Under the pieces are notes generated by a model. The model was not told where the DNA came from. It saw only the letters and a list, made by a program, of their open reading frames with translations, and searched no databases. This document shows, one piece after another, positions 61,630 through 64,000 of a stretch of 64,000 nucleotides of DNA (position 1 is its first letter; each line of letters starts with the position of its first letter). The stretch comes from SLST01 sp046538735. GTDB taxonomy: Bacteria > Spirochaetota > Spirochaetia > DSM-27196 > SLST01. The stretch is taken from the NCBI GenBank assembly GCA_046538735.1, contig JBKHII010000012.1:4167-68166 (forward strand), read 5' to 3'. Position numbers and translations under genes: made by a program.

Positions 61630-62388
61630 GTGAAGATTCTCCTCGTCTCGGAACGGGACGAACTCAAAGCTTACATCAGACGCAACTTCATGCCGCGCGG
61701 CGCGGAGATCATCCAGTACTACAATCCCATCAAGGCAATGGACAACCTGGACGAGGTCGAGCCGGACGTTGTCCTCTTCAGCGCCCAGGACTTCCCCCGG
61801 CACTGGAAACCGTTTCTCATCTTCCTTCGCGACTCGAAGGCGCGCGAGCAATGCGTTTTCGTCATTCTCACCGGCGACGAGTTCGACCACGAAGAAGCGG
61901 ACAAGGCGCAGGCGCTGCAGGTCAACGGCATCGTTCACGAACGCCTGGAAGATCACGCCGAGCTTTCCCGGCTGAAAGAGCTCGTCAACCGCTATCGGGA
62001 CATTGGCGACGCGCGCGCGGAGAAGCGCCTCGTTCCCACCGACGTTGACGCGGTCGCCTTCGTCTTCACGCATCCGGTCCGCCTTGAGCTGTCCATCGGC
62101 GAGGTGGAGGACCTCTCGGCCGCGGGAGTCTCGCTCGTTCCTGCCGACCGCAGGAAGACCATGGATATTGAAGTTGGGGCGAGGATCGACGTCTGCACGC
62201 TGCGAGTCGGAGAGAACGTACTCTCCTTCCCCGCGACCGTCGTCCGCAACGAACGAAGCATCAGTCTCTCGTTCCACGAGCTCAGCCCCGGCAACCGCGC
62301 CCTTATCCGCAGCTATGTTGACGACCATCCCCAGCGCGAGCTTGACAGGATCTCCTCCGCCGACCCGATACCCGTTGAATCCGCATGA
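61630..62388 (+). CDS. PilZ-domain c-di-GMP effector with degenerate receiver domain
   Basis: 252 aa. Residues 1-~125 are receiver-like (MKILLVSERDELKAYIRRNF; DVVLFSAQDFPRHWKPFLIF), but serine occupies the usual phospho-aspartate position. The PilZ domain (about 130-245) has RAEKR (RxxxR) and EDLSAAGVSLV (DxSxxG), the c-di-GMP contacts. Same architecture as the protein at 44404, so the two form a paralogous pair. A GTG start six bases after the previous stop. Its end overlaps the next ATG by four bases. Confidence 0.8.
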   Translation: MKILLVSERDELKAYIRRNFMPRGAEIIQYYNPIKAMDNLDEVEPDVVLFSAQDFPRHWKPFLIFLRDSKAREQCVFVILTGDEFDHEEADKAQALQVNGIVHERLEDHAELSRLKELVNRYRDIGDARAEKRLVPTDVDAVAFVFTHPVRLELSIGEVEDLSAAGVSLVPADRRKTMDIEVGARIDVCTLRVGENVLSFPATVVRNERSISLSFHELSPGNRALIRSYVDDHPQRELDRISSADPIPVESA

Positions 62389-63407
62389 CCGATCAAACGC
62401 GTGACAGCGAGCAGCTCGCCCCCGTCCCGCGCTACATGACCGAAGGCACCGGTGAGATCCTCTGCACGCTCTGCGCGCATCTGTGCCACATTCGCCCCGG
62501 CCAGGCGGGACTCTGCCAGGTCCGGACGAACGACAACGGTCGGCCGTGCCTTCCGTACTACGGCAAGGTTTCCGCGCTCCACGTTGACCCCGTGGAGAAG
62601 AAACCGCTCTATCACTTCCACCCGGGAGCCGAGCTCCTGAGCATCGGCTTCCTGGGGTGCAACTTCCGCTGCCCCTTCTGCCAGAACTACTCGATTTCCC
62701 AGTCCACGACCGCACGAACCCGCGACACGCTCCCGAGCGAAATCCCCGCTCTCGCCCGCGACGCCGGCGTGCTCGGCGTCGCCTACACCTACAACGAACC
62801 CACGATTCACTTCGAGTACCTCATGGAGGCCGCCGAGCGAGTCCGCGACGCCGGCCTCGCGAACGTCGTAGTCACGAACGGACACCTCACCAGGAAACCG
62901 GCACGCGAGCTGCTTGCACGGATGGACGCCGCGAACGTGGATCTCAAGAGCTTCAACCCGGAGTTCTACTCCCGGGAGCTTGCCGGCGACCTCGAGGCGG
63001 TGAAGGACTTCCTGCGCATCGCCGCGGAAGAGACGAGCCTCGAGGTCACAACGCTCCTCATCCCGGGAAAGAACGACTCCGATGACGAAGTAGAGGCGAT
63101 CGCCTCCTTCGTAGCGAGCCTCGATCCCGACATTCCATTCCATCTCTCGGGCTACTATCCAACGTACCAGTACGTCGTGGAGGCCACGAGCCCCTCAACA
63201 ATCGAGCACGCGCGCGATATCGCGCGCGGGCATCTGAACCATGTCTACCGCGGAAACGTCTCCGGAGACTCGTCAACGCGCTGTTCCTCGTGCGGCTCGA
63301 CCCTGGTGCAGCGGTCAGGCTATCGGACCGACCCGATCGGACTCCGAGGCGACACCTGCGCGAAGTGTGGCGCGCCCTCGCCCATCCGCTGGTTCCGAAA
63401 CGCTTGA
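62385..63407 (+). CDS. amrS: AmmeMemoRadiSam system radical SAM enzyme
   Basis: 340 aa. The radical SAM cluster motif is GCNFRCPFCQN (about 93-103), preceded by the family-specific CTLCAHLCHIRPGQAGLCQV (about 27-46). The C-terminus has a zinc-ribbon-like SSTRCSSCGSTL and CAKCGAP. Members act with Memo- and AMMECR1-like proteins. Those partners are not in this window, so the gene may work with copies elsewhere. ATGA overlap with the PilZ gene. Confidence 0.9.
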   Translation: MTDQTRDSEQLAPVPRYMTEGTGEILCTLCAHLCHIRPGQAGLCQVRTNDNGRPCLPYYGKVSALHVDPVEKKPLYHFHPGAELLSIGFLGCNFRCPFCQNYSISQSTTARTRDTLPSEIPALARDAGVLGVAYTYNEPTIHFEYLMEAAERVRDAGLANVVVTNGHLTRKPARELLARMDAANVDLKSFNPEFYSRELAGDLEAVKDFLRIAAEETSLEVTTLLIPGKNDSDDEVEAIASFVASLDPDIPFHLSGYYPTYQYVVEATSPSTIEHARDIARGHLNHVYRGNVSGDSSTRCSSCGSTLVQRSGYRTDPIGLRGDTCAKCGAPSPIRWFRNA

Positions 63408-63432
63408 CACGACAACCGCCCGCCGCTATCTT
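63404..63432 (+). promoter_or_regulatory. Promoter of tRNA-Asn
   Basis: Consensus TTGACA, 17 bases, TATCTT, ending 17 bases before the tRNA. The -35 overlaps the stop of the radical SAM gene. Confidence 0.7.
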
Positions 63433-63449
63433 AGGCGAGCATTTTGCAT

Positions 63450-63522
63450 TCCCCTGTAGCTCAGTTGGTAGAGCGGGTGGCTGTTAACCACCAAGTCGTT
63501 GGTTCGAGTCCAACCGGGGGAG
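63450..63522 (+). tRNA. tRNA-Asn (anticodon GTT)
   Basis: Acceptor TCCCCTG pairs with CGGGGGA, anticodon stem GGTGG/CCACC around CTGTTAA (anticodon GTT), T arm GTTGG/CCAAC with loop TTCGAGT, discriminator G as expected for Asn. CCA is not encoded. Foreign DNA begins shortly after its 3' end. Confidence 0.95.
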
Positions 63523-63534
63523 CTTGATTGGACA

Positions 63535-63567
63535 GGCAGTCGGGGACCCCTCGGCTGCCTTTTCTTT
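63535..63567 (+). terminator. Intrinsic terminator of tRNA-Asn
   Basis: GGCAGTCGGGG and CCTCGGCTGCC form an 11-base stem (two G-T pairs) with an ACC loop, followed by TTTTCTTT. Confidence 0.8.
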
Positions 63568-63578
63568 GGTGCGCCCGG

Positions 63579-63712
63579 CATGATGAGACGAAGGGACTCG
63601 GCTCTCTCGGTGGGCTCGGCGTCTCGATAGAGCTTGGCGGCGTCCCGAGCAATCTTCAGGAGCTTGATCCTCGATTCGATGTAGTTCTCGTCGACCTTCT
63701 GGTGACGGGTGG
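63579..63712 (-). pseudogene. Relic of a serine-recombinase C-terminal region
   Basis: Read on the minus strand, about 45 codons encode KVDENYIESRIKLLKIARD followed by AAKLYRDAEPTERAESLRL, very like the helical C-terminal segment of large serine recombinases. The frame then dissolves near the tRNA terminator, and its upstream side is cut by the left end of the IS3-family element at about 63713. No start, catalytic domain or stop remains. The identification is by sequence character only. Confidence 0.45.
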
Positions 63713-64000
63713 TGTTTACAGCTGCCCCGGTTCCGTGGACACGGAGTTAAGCAGCGTGTATGAATACGCGGAACGGAAAGAACGAATGCAGAGAGACGAA
63801 GCTCGTAGACGAAGGAGTTCAAGATCCAAGCAGTGGAGCTGTTGAACTCCGGTGGCAGGACCGGACACCAGATCGAGGAAGAGCTGGGCATCGGAGAGGG
63901 AACGATCTATCGCTGGCGGCGCCAGCTCGAGCAGAACGGCGAGCCGGCGTTTCCCGGCAACGGCAATGAGCGCGACAAGGAACTTGCTGAGCTTCGGCGC
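63713..64000 (+). mobile_element. IS3-family insertion sequence, left end (continues beyond the window)
   Basis: From about 63713 the sequence has an IS3-like terminal region (TGTTTACAGCTGCCCCGG, then TTCCGTGGACACGG) followed about 75 bases later by an OrfA-type transposase. The exact first base is approximate because the other terminus and the target duplication lie outside the window. Confidence 0.65.
63786..64000 (+). pseudogene. IS3-family transposase OrfA, frame-disrupted at the 5' end and cut by the window edge
   Basis: From 63809 the frame reads TKEFKIQAVELLNSGGRTGH, then IEEELGIGEGTIYRWRRQLE and NERDKELAELRR, a textbook OrfA helix-turn-helix. In this frame a TAG stands at 63806, while the natural start (ATG at 63786, MQRDEARRRR) is in another frame, so a small indel seems to separate start and domain. 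A start at an internal GTG would lose the first helix. The rest of the element, including OrfB, is outside the window. Confidence 0.6.

Noticed and set aside
1..64000. CRISPR arrays, rRNA genes and a phage cluster
   Set aside because: No regularly spaced repeats, rRNA-like sequence or structural phage genes were seen.

Overview
The window is GC-rich, gene-dense bacterial chromosome and almost certainly comes from a spirochaete (Spirochaetales/Spirochaetaceae-like). Diagnostic genes are a spiro-SPASM protein, a UPF0164/FadL-like outer-membrane protein of the treponemal type, a BMP-family lipoprotein with its nucleoside ABC transporter, a pair of specialised EF-G paralogues, and several secreted proteins that I recognise only as spirochaete-type conserved hypotheticals. 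Trehalose synthesis (fused OtsAB), citrate synthase, Dps and a ROK protein argue for a larger, free-living genome rather than a reduced host-bound one. No stretch over 300 bases lacks a feature; the least occupied is 63523-63785, which holds a terminator, a recombinase relic and the end of an insertion sequence. Layout: (1) 1-4100, minus strand, a glycan-modification operon (spiro-SPASM, glycosyltransferase, SpsF-like cytidylyltransferase, PseG-like protein running off the left edge). (2) 4187-5678 xseA-xseB. (3) 5685-6706 two exported proteins, then a PEGA-domain outer-membrane lipoprotein (6766-8445). (4) 8452-18535, minus strand, an envelope/signalling operon with a 1738-aa receptor-type SpoIIE phosphatase and an 1183-aa periplasmic repeat protein, divergent from the UPF0164 gene (18625). 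(5) 19883-22465 membrane and ankyrin-repeat genes. (6) 22470-30952, minus strand, a nucleoside/nucleobase salvage cluster: thymidine-kinase-like protein, BMP lipoprotein, ABC ATPase, two permeases, queuosine-precursor transporter, ROK protein. (7) 31052-45645 otsAB, FAH-family hydrolase, PLP decarboxylase, ZIP transporter, rhomboid, RluA, S66 peptidase, ACT/LacI divergon, cell-wall and peptidase genes, a PilZ effector and acetyltransferases. (8) tRNA-Val followed by two different EF-G paralogues (45734-50141). (9) 50189-60648, minus strand, DUF4954, Dps, citrate synthase, trmB, ptsP, mfd. (10) 60679-63407 secreted protein, second PilZ effector, AmrS-type radical SAM. (11) tRNA-Asn (63450) followed by mobile-element debris and a cut-off IS3-family element. 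Two regulatory themes recur. Genes inside operons mostly overlap by 1-4 bases or carry good Shine-Dalgarno (SD) sequences. In contrast, at least a dozen operon-head genes have a sigma70-like -10 (often with a -35 at 17-18 bases) only 5-8 bases upstream of the start codon, which predicts leaderless mRNAs. The clearest mechanistic stories are the salvage cluster (import by BMP/ABC, phosphorylation by the TK-like enzyme), two c-di-GMP effectors with PilZ plus a degenerate receiver-like domain, and a mobile-element boundary immediately downstream of tRNA-Asn.
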